NCBI RefSeq assembly: GCF_017654505.1
Contig: NC_054534.1
Location: forward strand, 23,098,252 to 23,162,251
Direction: 5' to 3'
Source of the DNA: Polyodon spathula
Taxonomy: Eukaryota > Chordata > Actinopteri > Acipenseriformes > Polyodontidae
DNA: 64,000 bases
Both the position numbers and the translations under genes were made by a program. Below the pieces are notes generated by a model that saw only the letters and a list, made by a program, of their open reading frames with translations, was not told the DNA's origin and did no database searches. Every line of letters begins with the position of its first letter. Position 1 is the first letter of the stretch. Positions 12,838 to 23,595 of this stretch are shown here, one piece after another.

Positions 12838-14400
12838 TGATGACTTTGCAGTGCTGTGGAGTAACAAAATAGAGTCCACTGTCCCTGGATTGAGGCGATT
12901 CCTTTGGGATTCAATCACTCGACCAGCCGAGCTAAAATTGTGCTCACTTGTTGCACTTGATGCAGGAATGCACAATATCATACGTGCTAACTTACTTAGC
13001 TGGGGAAACGTGGTTTGTTGTTTTTCCCAAAATCTGATAAGATCTTTGTCAGCTTCATCACTTGAAAGCTGTGTATCTATGTATTGCTGGATCTCGTCTT
13101 TATCGCAATCCTCGACCCCATCTTTACACTAATTGAATTCTACTTGAATGTTCTGCTTTTTTAATCCCATAGCACCATATTCTTTTTCAAGCGTACCTTT
13201 GACTGTATTCTCTTCACTCTGAACAATAGGTGTCACTGTTCCCACATCACAGGCAGCATTGTTTGACAAAGCAGGTTTGAAAGGGGCAAACAGTTTCTTC
13301 TCTTGGTCATAAACAGGCGTTCTTTCTTCAGTTGGGAGCATCTTTAACTTTTTAAAACGAAGGCAAAGAAATGTTGCAATCTCGTGGGTGGAAGTGATTG
13401 CTGAGACATATATTCTGGGTCCACATAAATAGACTTGCAGTGCTTCTTCAATCTGTAAAACCAGAGCAACACTATGTGTATTGTTGGATACTTAGCACTT
13501 TACAGTTCTTCACTTGCTCTTTTGAAGAGAGACAAGAATTCGGTAAGTATTTTGAGCACATCAAGTTGTGTGCCATCCATTCTATCTAGCTGATCACTGT
13601 CTTGTAAAAGTTGTCGGATCTCAGTGAACTGTTTACAGACAGAGTCCATCATTGCAACTTTGCTATTCCAGTGAGTCTCACACTCCTGTATCACTGCATG
13701 TGGTAAACTTGCAATGGCTCCAGGTTTTTTTAGGTATGCTACAAGGCTTTTGCACTTGTCGATTACACAAGCCACATGTTTCAGTTCTTCTGGCAAAGTC
13801 CTGGCATCAACAGCATGCTTCAGCACTATATTGAGAGCATGAACACTGCACGGGATCCAGTGGTCATTCTGGAGGGCTGCTTTGAGAACATGAACAGTGC
13901 ACAGGATCCAGTGGTGATTCTGAAGGGCTGCTTTGAGAACATGAGCAGTGCACGGGATCCAGTGGTGATTCTGAAGGGCTGCTTTGAGAACATGAACAGT
14001 GCACAAGATCCAGTCTTGATTCTGAAGGGCTGCTTTGAGAACATGAGCAGTGCACAGGATCCAGTGGTGATTCCGAAGGGCTGCTTTGAGAACATGAACA
14101 GTGCACAAGACCCAGTGATGATTCCAAAGGGCTGCTTTGATGTTTGCGCCCTGGTCACTCACAAACACTATTTTGGACAAAGGGTCAGTTGGAATACCAA
14201 ATTCCTGCAGTTCTCTTTTAATTTGTTCTTTAAGGTTTTCAGCCATTTTGGGAAGACTTGCGTCAAATTCAGCTGTAGCTATGACTCGTGCATTTAACTT
14301 CCATTCATCATCTACATAGTGGCAGGTAAGTACAGTGTATGTCATTTTGTTATAGTCATCAGTCCACATATCATTGTAATGGCTATACCATTTTCTAAAG
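12838..14400 (-). pseudogene. hAT transposase (ZBED/hATC type), broken
   Basis: The N-terminal part of the remnant starts near NDMWTDDYNK (about 14370), followed by YTVLTCHYVDDEWKLNARVI and FVSDQGANIKAAL (RNase H-like fold with the DDE-type Asp). Six tandem copies of a 17-residue segment with a CxxH motif follow (13829-14146). Then come LNIVLKHAVDARTLPEELKH and ECETHWNSKVAMMDSVCKQF. After a stop and frame change near 13500 the sequence continues as YPTIHIVLLWFYRLKKHC. A further frame ends in a stop at 13129. The C-terminal dimerisation domain (hATC) reads ASSATSEHNFSSAGRVIESQ and ends NRLNPGTVDSILLLHS (about 12930-12850). The core is longer than normal because of the expansion. It is dead as an enzyme. 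Confidence 0.85.
13829..14146 (-). repeat. 51-bp in-frame minisatellite inside the hAT transposase (6 copies)
   Basis: Six 51-bp units encode LKAALQNHHWILCTVHV-type 17-mers on the minus strand. Each carries the C-x-x-H pair (CTVH, CTAH or CSVH) that hAT transposases normally have once after the DDE Asp region. Units differ at a few positions (NQD, NDH, WIP/WIL), so they are not a fresh assembly artefact. The frame is preserved throughout. The plus-strand open frame over the same bases is a shadow. Confidence 0.93.
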
Positions 14401-14494
14401 GTTGTTTACGTCTCTAGACAGTTTTTCTTTTCTTTGATTTGGCTGTTTGCTTAGCTCTATCACAGACAGTTTCTGTTTGGCAGAACCATATTTG

Positions 14495-14497
<3 letters not shown>

Positions 14498-14568
<71 letters not shown>
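14498..14568. repeat. (AT)n microsatellite
   Basis: About 35 uninterrupted AT units at the broken 5' edge of the hAT element. Confidence 0.95.
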
Positions 14569-14571
<3 letters not shown>

Positions 14572-15085
14572 GTGATGTAGTTCACCCATGTATGTAGTAT
14601 TCCAGGTGGCAGCTCTCACCTTCCCCGTTTTCTTGTGCGAAAATAAAGCACTATTGGTTTCAGCCTGTCTGTTTATTTCTTTACAAACAAACTAAACCAA
14701 AATAAAAGCCTAACTCCATTCAGGAGCTCTAACTAAACTTTTATCACCATCTCAACTAACAACCGGATGGCTAGTCTGTTTACCGGTACCCAAACCAACA
14801 AACTCTCTTCTTGTTTTACTTCACTCTTTTCTTGCATTCTTCTCTCCACACATAAACTCTCTCTCCAACAAACCAAACAAACAAACTGTGGACTTTTTAT
14901 TCATCAACGAGATCAGTCACAGCTGATTAGCATTTTCTCATTATCATTAATTGCACAATAAATTATCCAATTTAGGAGGTCTTTTACCGTACCTTCAGTT
15001 TTACTAAGATGGAGTGTTCTCTCCTTACCTCCAGGGTCCGAAAGCCTCCTTTAAGAACTATCCTGTCATGTGAGGTAGTGTTATA

Positions 15086-15089
<4 letters not shown>
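14569..15089. other. Spacer between hAT and Tc1 elements
   Basis: Moderately AT-rich sequence with several AATAAA-like words and CT/CA-rich stretches. No coding or element signature is recognisable. It could be retroelement LTR debris, which I cannot show. Confidence 0.4.

Positions 15090-15149
<60 letters not shown>
15090..15149. repeat. (AT)n microsatellite abutting a Tc1 end
   Basis: About 30 AT units that run directly into the left TIR of the second Tc1 element. Confidence 0.95.
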
Positions 15150-15152
<3 letters not shown>

Positions 15153-16295
15153 CAGAGAAAAAGTTTGTGAACCCCAGTGATAGTTATGGAAATTTAATAG
15201 TTTTACTATGATAGCCTTCTTTTTCTTAAATATCCAATTGGGTTTATATTAATCAATTCCATGTCTTTTAAAACAAAATTATGTATTGGTTAGACAAACA
15301 ATGAGTAATTAAGATTCAGGGTATGTGAAAAAATAAGTGAACCCCTGGTTTTATCAGCTCAATTAAGGGGATAATTAGAATCAGGTGTTTAAATAATTAG
15401 GTAGATCTTCAGGGGTGAGTTTGGGATGCCTCACCCTATATAAAGATCAAAAACTTTGTGAGTTTGGTCTTCACCATACAAGTGTGTGGAAACATGCCAT
15501 GCCACAGTCAAAAGAAATCTCTGTGGACCTCAGAAAAACAGTTATTGATGGTCATCAGTCTAGAAAGGGTTACAAAACAATTTCTAAGGATTTTGGGCTC
15601 CACCAATCCACTATCTACAAATGGAAAAAGTTCACTCTACCCAGGAGCTGTCATCCTACCAAATTCTCTCCAAGAACAAACCAGAAAATCATCAAGGAAG
15701 TCACAAAGAACCCCAGAGCAATATCCAAGGATCTGCAGGCCATGCCTTAGCTAATGTGAGTGTGACTCAGCTATCAGAAAAAGACTGAACAAGAATGGTG
15801 TTCATGGAAGGATAGCCAGGCGGACACTGCTGATCTGAGTGCAAGTGGGTCATGCAGCAAGACAATGATCCTAAACATACAAGCAGATCTACAAAAGAAT
15901 GGCTGCAGAAGAAGAAATTCCACGTTTTAGAATGGCCTAGTCCGGACCAAAGTCAGGACCTAAACCCCATCGAAATGTTGTGGCAGGACCTGAAGCGAGC
16001 TGTCCATGTAAGGAAGCCCTCAGATGTCACTCGAGTTGAAGCAGTTCTATAAGGAGGAATGGGCCAAAATCCCTCAAAACTGATGTGAGAGCCTGACCAA
16101 CAGTTACAGGAAACGCTTAGTTGAAGTCATTGCTGCTCAAGGGGGTGCCACCAGTTACTGAATCTAAAGGTTCACAAACTTTTTCACACATGGTTATTGA
16201 ATGTTGAATCATTTGTGGATAAATAAATGTTGAAAAGTATAATGTTTCCGTGTCATTTGTTTAATCAGGTTATGTTTATCTATTATTAGGACTGA
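15150..16295 (+). mobile_element. Internally deleted Tc1/mariner element lacking its right TIR
   Basis: The left end reads GTGCAGAGAAAAAGTTTGTG next to TA repeats, followed by a long AT-rich arm and the transposase start. The 3' part after the transposase (GGTTCACAAACTTTTTCACA at 16170) is present. The sequence stops resembling the family after TATTATTAGGACTG near 16290, before the expected inverted copy of the left end. An A run (16306-16326) follows. The missing right TIR and the missing middle of the transposase make it immobile. Confidence 0.8.
15499..16090 (+). pseudogene. Tc1-type transposase with deleted catalytic centre
   Basis: The N-terminal DNA-binding part is well kept: MPQSKEISVDLRKTVIDGHQ, GYKTISKDFGLHQSTIYKWK (HTH) and a second HTH region to NPRAISKDLQAMP, where a stop occurs at about 15750. 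The sequence then jumps, within roughly 100 bp, to [20 protein letters not shown] (second catalytic Asp) and [20 protein letters not shown] (Glu). In a full-length family member these parts are separated by well over 100 residues that include the first catalytic Asp. That stretch is deleted here. A later frame break follows SDVTRVEA. Confidence 0.85.
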
Positions 16296-16305
16296 AAAAA
16301 ATACC

Positions 16306-16326
16306 AAAAAAAAAAAAAAAAAAAAA
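16306..16326. repeat. poly(A) tract
   Basis: 21 A residues immediately beyond the truncated Tc1 element. Confidence 0.9.
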
Positions 16327-16791
16327 TTGGTGTCTTTATGCTCACTAAATCCGACTTTGTCACTTCAAATAATGTATTTTTAGCAGTTTGTAAATGCTGA
16401 AGAAAAACATAAAAAGACACTTGTGCACATTATCCACCCCTCTCCGACACATATCATGAACAAATTACTGAAAGTGAGATGTCGTTGAATTTATTTTTAT
16501 TCCTCACATCTGTCCTGCTCAGTGTGTCTGCACTGATAGGAAGAAAAAATAATAATAACTCAGTGCTGTCTCAGCTCCGCCCCCTGGTGTTTTTTTTTTT
16601 TCAATTGCAGTGTTAACATGTTTTAATTTAATTAATTTACTCACTCTTAACTTAGTGTGTACTTCAAAGTTATACATGAGACCACTTTATTTGGCATAAG
16701 GATATTTAATTAAAAGCACTTATAATTTTTTGTCTTAAACATGATTTATGCTTTTTTTGTACTTTAAATCCACTGTTTTACTTGAATTATA
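16327..16791. other. Spacer with one CTCF-like site
   Basis: No gene or element is recognised. It contains the CTCF-like word noted at 16574-16590. Confidence 0.5.
16574..16590 (-). promoter_or_regulatory. CTCF-like motif
   Basis: The minus strand reads ACACCAGGGGGCGGAGC. It matches the CTCF core CCASYAGRKGGCR at 12 of 13 positions (A for the first C). Motif match only, found by eye. Confidence 0.3.
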
Positions 16792-16940
16792 ATGCAATAA
16801 GGCCCTTTAGGGTGTCCGTATATGTTGAATATATGGACTTCTCGGCAGTTGAAGGCAACTGGCTTCATCTAGTGCTTCACAATGCCCCGAGGCATCCGTA
16901 TATTCGATGTATACAGTCGCCCAGATGGGCCTTATTGCAT
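16792..16940. mobile_element. Palindromic MITE, family unknown
   Basis: Ends are ATGCAATAAGGCCC (16792) and its exact inverse GGGCCTTATTGCAT (16927-16940). The inverted similarity continues for about 60 bp per arm, through GTATAYRTYGAATATAYGGA and CTCGG, around a loop of roughly 30 bp. The 149-bp length, near-complete palindrome and absence of coding capacity are those of a foldback MITE. Target duplication is ambiguous because both flanks are TA-rich, so I do not assign a superfamily. Confidence 0.7.
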
Positions 16941-19927
16941 ATATATACTGTCAACATATTAACTAAATAGCTCAAACTTTGAAGAAAAACACTCTCTGGA
17001 TGTTTCCACTGCAGTTCTAAGGCAGTAGTTTTGAATTTGCTCTGACCTTTCCCCATGTTTCGTGCATAAATGCACAGATTTATACAGACAGACACTTGAG
17101 GAAGTCAGCAGGAGTAATCATACAGTAGTAATAAGTAAACATGTTTTATTCCGCATTTGTTTTTGTGATACTGATAGTTCTTTATATGAAATACATATAG
17201 TTCTGTCTGACCATAAAGTTCATATGGTATGAAACTTTAAAAACTATGATTTTATCCCTACATATTTAACAGCAAACACTCAGGTACATTCTGAGGTTAA
17301 ACTACACGAAATTAGACAAACATGTTGTGGCTAATTCCTTCATAATTTTTTTGCTTGTTTTCTTTTCTTTTCTTTTTTACTTGATCCTTTGTTAGCAGCA
17401 AGGCTCTGCACCCCAGACCATATCTCCTAACTCTAAAAATCATAGGATATCCTTACATGTTATTAAACTATAATCACTTACCTTTATTTTGCTGTCAAGT
17501 AAATTATTGTCCGATTCAGGAAATGGGAGTCATTTTTCTTGAAAGTGCACTTGGTAAATGTTCCACCTTGTGAGGGTCACAAGCAATATTTTTGACATAC
17601 CACAATCAAAGCTCCAGCTTACTGGCAGAACAGATTGTTGAGAGTTGCGGTAGAACTGAGGGAGATGTAGAAATGGCATATCACTTCTAAAATGATTGAT
17701 TTATCCATAAATATGCATTTGTTTAGTCATCATCATAAAACTGTGTACAAAGCTATTGATTTAGCCCTGAAGTTTCATTTTATTTAGCCACGTAGTCAAT
17801 TTCCTATCTTGTAACATGTGTCTATCTGTGTATAATAGATTCATTTCCAGCACTGTAATTGATTACTGCATTATTTACAGTACCCTGCTTATTGAGTCCT
17901 ACAGTACATTAGTGAAAAAAGTAATATTTTATTCTGTGAGTTGCAAAACAAGATGTCTTTCATATACAATACTAGGCTACCACTATTGTGCAGCCCCTGT
18001 TAACTTGCAGAATCGATGCCTGAGAGAGATGGCAGGCAGAGATAATCAATGTCTGAGAGGGATAGCAGGCAGAGATGCCCTCATCTACAGGACTTTGAGG
18101 CTTTGATAACAGCGCTATTGAGTCTTTCTTTTTTTGTTATGTATTCTCTTTGAGCACTGTATTTGTTCAATGAAAAGACTGAAACTACTTTTTTATGCGC
18201 AATGCGAATTCATATTGAAACACAAGTATGTGCCGACAAATTGTTTGTTATTTTGCTTTGTATTTAAACTTCAATAGTTTACTCCATCTTTATCTTGATA
18301 TGCTTTGCACAGCAAATGAAAATAGTGTTGGGTAATATGTACCAGAACACTATGCTTTTGTGTTTCAAAACAGTGAACAAAGAGAACTTGAAAAGTATTT
18401 GAGATGCTGCTGCAAGGCAGGTTATATGCGCTGTAGATCTGCGCAGGCAGCATTCCCACAATAAGAGATCCAGAAGACACCCAATTGGTCACACGTGAAT
18501 ATGCCGCATTGTGCATGAAAAAGCAGCTTTGTCTTTTCATTGAAAAAAAAAGCAAAACATACTGCACAGAGAACTTGCATAATTAAAAAAGGAAGATAGA
18601 AAGACAAACAACCTTACAAGTAACTTACTGTTCAGCAGTTTTAGGGAATGACTGATTCACACACAAGGCAAGAGTAAAGACACATATTCTCAGGGGGATT
18701 AAAGCATTATGGTACCCAGAACAATACTTTAACAGCTCCTCCCTGCAGCTGTTGCTTTTTGATTAATTTACATGATTATAATTGTTTTATCCCCTTGTTT
18801 CATCATGCTCTTGTGAAACTTTGTTGTTGTTGCAAAATCATTGTTTTATATCTACTGTATACCACTTTGAGTGTATAAACTAAGTTGGAAAGGGCTGCAT
18901 TTGTTTTCAGAGTACAAACAATAAAATATCAGCATCCTTTTACTTAGCCTAATTGGTATTCTGATTTATTTTAAATAGATTACATTAATACCTTTAAGGC
19001 AAGTGGAAGTGTGATCACACCACATGTCTTGCTCTCTGAACAGATTGTGTTACAGTGCCTAGGTTTTGTTATGTGTCACATGGTTCTACAGCATTACTTT
19101 ATTTAGTATCCCATTTCTATGAGAACCTTAATGAATAATTCATTTATATCAAGCCAAGCAAACAGTCTTCTCTGGCATTTTCTGAAAAACTGTCCTTTCA
19201 CTTTTAATTATTCATTACATTTTATTTTATGTTAGTGGTTGCCAATATTCATGTCAATATTCTGTTGGCCGTTATGTGCAAATACAAATGTTGGGTAATT
19301 TGAGGTTTGAGATAATGGGCATAGAGAGAACCAAATGTATTAGAAGTTTTTATGGCAAGTAATGTTCAGATATATTCATAATTTGATTGTATTTGTGCTA
19401 CTAGGATCAATAAAACTACTGCAAACAGTAGTGGTAGCATATCTTATTGGTTCTGACATTTTCAGAAAGAAAGGAAATAATTGTAAATAAACTAAAACAT
19501 CAACAAGGTATGCTGTCAGGTAGACAGATCAACAAACAAAATAATAATGTAGGAATTATAAAACTTGAACATGATTGTGAGTCATTACTGCTTCAGATTG
19601 ACAGCAGCTTTAAAGTACAAAGTTAATGTGAAAAGCAATAAGACAAGATTTCTCTTTCCCCAATCAGTAAGAAATTGTGATAATTTCAGAGTTGACATGT
19701 GATTTATATAGCACATAAGAAAGAGAGGATGGTGTTGATTAAAATGTGTTCGTGCAGCATAAAATAGCTCTTGAGAATGCTGCAATGGGGTTAATTGCCC
19801 TTGTAAAATTAAGTATTGAATAGGAACTTCAAGCAGTTTTGCTGAAGATATTTCTAGCACATACTTTGCATCCTTCAGCAGCATCATTCAGCTGGATTAT
19901 TAACAGTTTTATTTTTGTGTCGGCTGG
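16941..19927. other. Spacer, no gene recognised
   Basis: AT-rich, low-complexity-poor sequence with scattered short frames. 18010-18080 has two diverged copies of a ~33-bp GAGAGNGATRGCAGGCAGAGAT unit. Nothing else could be identified. Confidence 0.5.
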
Positions 19928-20011
19928 TTTCAGAGACCCCAATTAGCACTACTTTTGGATACTGTCACAAGGTATGGTAGTCCAAGAGTAAGGCTAATTG
20001 GGTCTGTGAAA
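19928..20011. mobile_element. Short palindromic MITE
   Basis: The left arm TTTCAGAGACCCCAATTAGC (19928 on, extending to TTTTGGA at 19959) and the inverse of the right arm, TTTCACAGACCCAATTAGCC (20011 back to 19981), match over about 31 bp with few differences. About 20 bp separates them. The interspersed motif with ACAGACCC ends is common in fish genomes as far as I recall. Superfamily not assigned. Confidence 0.6.
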
Positions 20012-21267
20012 GTCTTAAACATTTTTTTTTCAAAATGTTCTTTTATGCTATAACTGTCTATAATGATTTTGAATTTGAATGCTGTTTGACCATTTGTTAA
20101 ATTCCTTATTCTTTCAACTTGATTGGTTGCCCTGCTCTCTGGGCTCTTTCAATGCTCTGCAGCTGACTTTGATTATGTTTATATTAAGATTTATTGATGT
20201 GGTAAAAATATTCAGTGTTTTTATTCAAATATATACAATGTGCTATTTGCCAGTATAGATAGCTATTGAAAGGTAGTGGGTCTATTTTGATGTTTAGAAA
20301 CTGAAGAATTTTAGAAACTTTATTTAGTGCTGGGCTTATCCTAGTTTTTTTCCTTATGAAAGTAAACCAGTTTTGCAGGTTCTGTTCTAATACAATCCTT
20401 GTGAGAGGAGCTATGTGCTGTACAAATGTGCTTTTGTATGTAGTAGGAAACAGAAGGCAGGTGTACTCATTGTTGCATAAAAAGCAAATGTTTGTTCAAT
20501 AGTACAAAGGTACTAAGGGAAATATAGTGCACCTCAAGAGACAGATTAGCAGGGCTGGCTCATGTCAAGGGTGGAGTCATATTGCTGCACAAATTGTTTA
20601 CTGTCGTTTCTCCTACAGGTCGTTTATTTATTTATTTGTTTGTTTGTTTGTTTGTTTATTTATGCAAGTAAATACAACTGGTAATTTGCAGCTGATTTGG
20701 CCACTACAGAAAAAAAAAATTGTGTCTAAGGGAATCAGACTTATTATATATATATACAAGATTGTCCAGTCAGATGAAAGTAAGCATTATGTGTACATTT
20801 GTTCCTACAGCATCACCTTCTTCAGTGTGCAGTCAGTGTTGCTTAACGCTGTCATATTAATCACAAATTACAACAAGCATGGTAAAGCAGGCAGTAATAG
20901 GCTACATACAAAACAAAGATGGACAATTTAAAAAAGAAAGTTCACACCAATAACAGAAGAATTTAAACAAACAATTTTAAAAGAGCAAGAAAACTAAAAT
21001 ACAAGAAGAAAAACACTCACACAAACCTCACCAAATTGTATTTGTGTACAGTGTTCAAATAAATAGGGATGACTTTGAACCAAGTTCTTTCCAAAGCATC
21101 GTAGCAGTGTTGTGTCACAAGGTGACAAATTGCGAACCCATGCAACACACTGTTATTATTTTGTAGACAGACACTTGTGGATTTTTTAAAAAAATTTTGC
21201 ACTAAGAATTGCTTACTTTAAATATTACTTTGAAATGAAATTTATAATGAAATACGTTTTAATATAT

Positions 21268-21364
<97 letters not shown>

Positions 21365-22129
21365 ATGTACACAGTATATTAGTGTGTGTGTGTGTAAACA
21401 TTTATGGTTTGATTTATGTTTTTGTTTTTTTGTTTACCTTTCACGAGTGTTGTCTGTACACAACACTCACAATGGAAATATGTGCACATTTAAATCTGCA
21501 ATTCTAAAGGGTACAAAAATGACACTGTAAATCTGGGAAACATTTGTTTATTGCATCAGACATATATTGCAGTGAAATGTTACATATGTATTTTACACAT
21601 ACATGCAACATTCAACTATTTAACAAGATAACCTGTTTGCTGTACAATTGTCAAATAAATATATAAATGATTAAATAATTTTAACTTAAGTTACTTGTTT
21701 TCCCTACATTGTATCCCACACAAGCTGCTTATTTATTGTGTGTTCAGTAGCTTCATTGTGTTAGCTCTTTGACCTAACTAGTTGACCTGCTAGTTTAGAG
21801 CACAAAGGCAAACCTTTGCCCCATCTTAAAATCACAAATGTTTCGTTGACATCTGGTGGTAGCACAGGCATAAAAACTTTGGGCAAAACATGGAACCAAA
21901 ATCACTTCACAGGCAAAGCCAGATTGTGCCTGTTTATGCCAAACTAGCACCACACAATCAGGAGTTAAAAACGTTAGCGTTTATGCCTTGCAATGTGATT
22001 ACAGCTGAGCACTATATCTGTTTTATAGCTTTATCTATAAATGTTTATTTGTATTACTATTATTGAAATTGCTTATCTAATGTGTTTACTTTTGATTTGT
22101 GCCACAGTTCAAATAGTTCAATAACAAGA
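20012..22129. other. Spacer with tetranucleotide and AT repeats
   Basis: 20622-20663 is a (TTTR)n run of TTTA/TTTG units. 21275-21361 is (AT)n. The rest shows no coding or transposon signature. Confidence 0.5.
21275..21361. repeat. (AT)n microsatellite
   Basis: About 43 AT units; one of the longest in the window. Confidence 0.95.
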
Positions 22130-22219
22130 CTAATTTCAGAACATTGTCTTACAGAAGATACAATGTCCTAGGGTATGTTTCATACATTTTGCTGATCACT
22201 TATGCCTCCTATTCAAAGA

Positions 22220-22790
22220 TAGAGCTCAGCATTGTAAGATGTAATGTGGGATGATTGACTGTTTGGCCCAAGATCTTGCCTTCTGGACCGATAGGAGCCG
22301 TCCTTGTTTGAGGCATGGTGATGGAGGACCGCCGACCCCAAAAGTGGATCCTGGGCAGAACGCTTCCACCTCTAGGAAAACATGCCTCTAGTGCAATTAA
22401 AATCTCTGGGAAAATGACAAAATAAATAGAGAAGATATGGTTAAACTGTTTGTCCCATGATGGTCTGGATGGAGCCGCCCTCAAATAGAGGTGCAACCTC
22501 CGACATCGTTCAGAGGCTAATCATGGCCAGGTACGGAGGACCATCAAGCCCCCAAAAGAGGATCCTGGGTATAACGCCCCACCCCCCTCAAAAAAAATGG
22601 TAAAATATATTTTATATTGCACTTCTTGAAATCTAAAGCAATTTAACTATACATCTCAGGATCTCACATTCTGGTCTGGATGAGCCGACCTTGAAGAGGT
22701 GCAACCTCTGACATCGGTCAGAGGTTAACCAAGGCCAGGTAATGAAGGACCATCAACTCCCCAAAAGAGGATCCTGATAAAAAAAGCTCA
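22220..22790. repeat. Three diverged copies of a ~210-bp repeat, unclassified
   Basis: The anchor CCAAAAGNGGATCCTG recurs near 22338, 22552 and 22761, a period of 209-214 bp. The preceding CTGGAYNGRAGCCG and GGAGGACCRYCRA words recur in the same order. Copies 2 and 3 share GAGGTGCAACCTC, which copy 1 lacks. In copy 3, 22703-22726 is a perfect 10-bp stem with a 4-base ATCG loop; copy 2 keeps it partly. Copies differ too much for a recent tandem duplication. No protein or known SINE head is recognisable. Confidence 0.75.
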
Positions 22791-22896
22791 TCCAGAAGAT
22801 GAAGCACGAAGGTTAGTTTATGTGCATGCAGAAAGATCCAGCACAATGCTTCAGACAGAGTTTAGAAAATCTTTGGACTGATGCGGCAACCAAAGG

Positions 22897-23148
22897 TTAG
22901 ATGGACTGAAAACTTGTTTTCCCGTTGAACTCCAAACAGGTGCCATTGAGAACAAAGAATTGGCATGACATTGATTGCATCTGAAATTTCGGCTTTTGAA
23001 AGCCATGCACCTGAATAGCGTGATCAATGGTGCAATAGGTAAGGGAAATATTTTCAGGTGGAATTAAATTTTTGATACTTGTGATGTTCAGTTGATGAGG
23101 TGCTGATAAATCAATTCTAATCTTCCCTGAATACTTTCTAGTTGCCAC
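22897..23148 (-). pseudogene. Probable Ngaro/DIRS-type reverse transcriptase fragment
   Basis: The minus strand reads GVATRKYSGKIRIDLSAPHQ then SIKNLIPPENISLTYCTIDH and AIQ. This resembles the start of the RT domain of Ngaro-like tyrosine-recombinase retrotransposons (RKYSGK, DLSAPH, SINSLIP, Y-TIDHAI as I remember the family). After AIQVHGFQKP the similarity weakens and no catalytic YxDD region follows, so only the first two RT blocks remain. The assignment is from memory of the family; a Gypsy-type RT is the alternative. Flanking limits are unknown. Confidence 0.5.
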
Positions 23149-23212
23149 CCCTATGGGGCTGACAGGAAAAGGAGGGGTGTTGAAGGGACCAGTCTTAAAA
23201 CCTTAACTGATT

Positions 23213-23595
23213 AATGCATTTTCTTATTTTATTTATCGGTATGGCTTGATATTGAAGTTTTAACATGTCCACTGAGTTTAAGAATTGAATGTTAAATAAA
23301 AGTAACTTAACTAATTTGCTGAGTCAATGTGATACCTCTAAAGAAATGTGCTGACCCTATAAAGAACATTGTACAGCAGAACACATGTGTGGTTGTACAG
23401 TAGTTTAAAGTAACATTGCAGTTAAAATAAGGCTCTTTTTTAATGCCTACCACATTACCATTAAAGATTGTACAGTATTTATCAAAACTGAATATTTTAC
23501 TCATGACTCAAGGTAATGTTGCATTTTACCCCCTGAAAATACATTTTTCTCTCTCAGTGTTAAAATTAGAGGCTAAGTTACTCGCAGACCCAAAA
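23213..23595 (+). repeat. Dispersed repeat copy A (inverted partner at 26798-27193)
   Basis: This block and the reverse complement of 26798-27193 share a series of words in the same order: TTAATGCATTTYCTTATTTTA, ATTGAAGTTTTAACATGT, AAAGTAACATTRCAGTTAAA, GGCTCTTTTTTAAT, ACTCATGACT..AAGGTAATGTT and GTTACTCNCAGACCCAAA. The homology starts and stops at about the same points in both copies, so they are two insertions of one ~390-bp repeat. Internal segments have diverged or been replaced. No coding capacity is recognised. Confidence 0.75.

Larger units (their letters stand above)
12370..14485 (-). mobile_element. Decayed hAT element (ZBED-like transposase)
   Basis: The minus-strand transposase remnant lies at 14400-12838. 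Beyond its C terminus, 12420-12520 has CCGACCC-rich repeats of the sort found in subterminal regions of some hAT elements. The 5' part, including the BED zinc finger, is not recognisable; the sequence breaks up before the (AT)n tract at 14498. I cannot see the terminal inverted repeats, so the outer limits are approximate. Confidence 0.65.

Noticed and set aside
13776..14297. 173-codon plus-strand frame with FENMNSAQDPVVILKGC repeats
   Set aside because: It is the opposite strand of the hAT transposase expansion. The minus strand has the conserved hAT motifs on both sides of the repeat.
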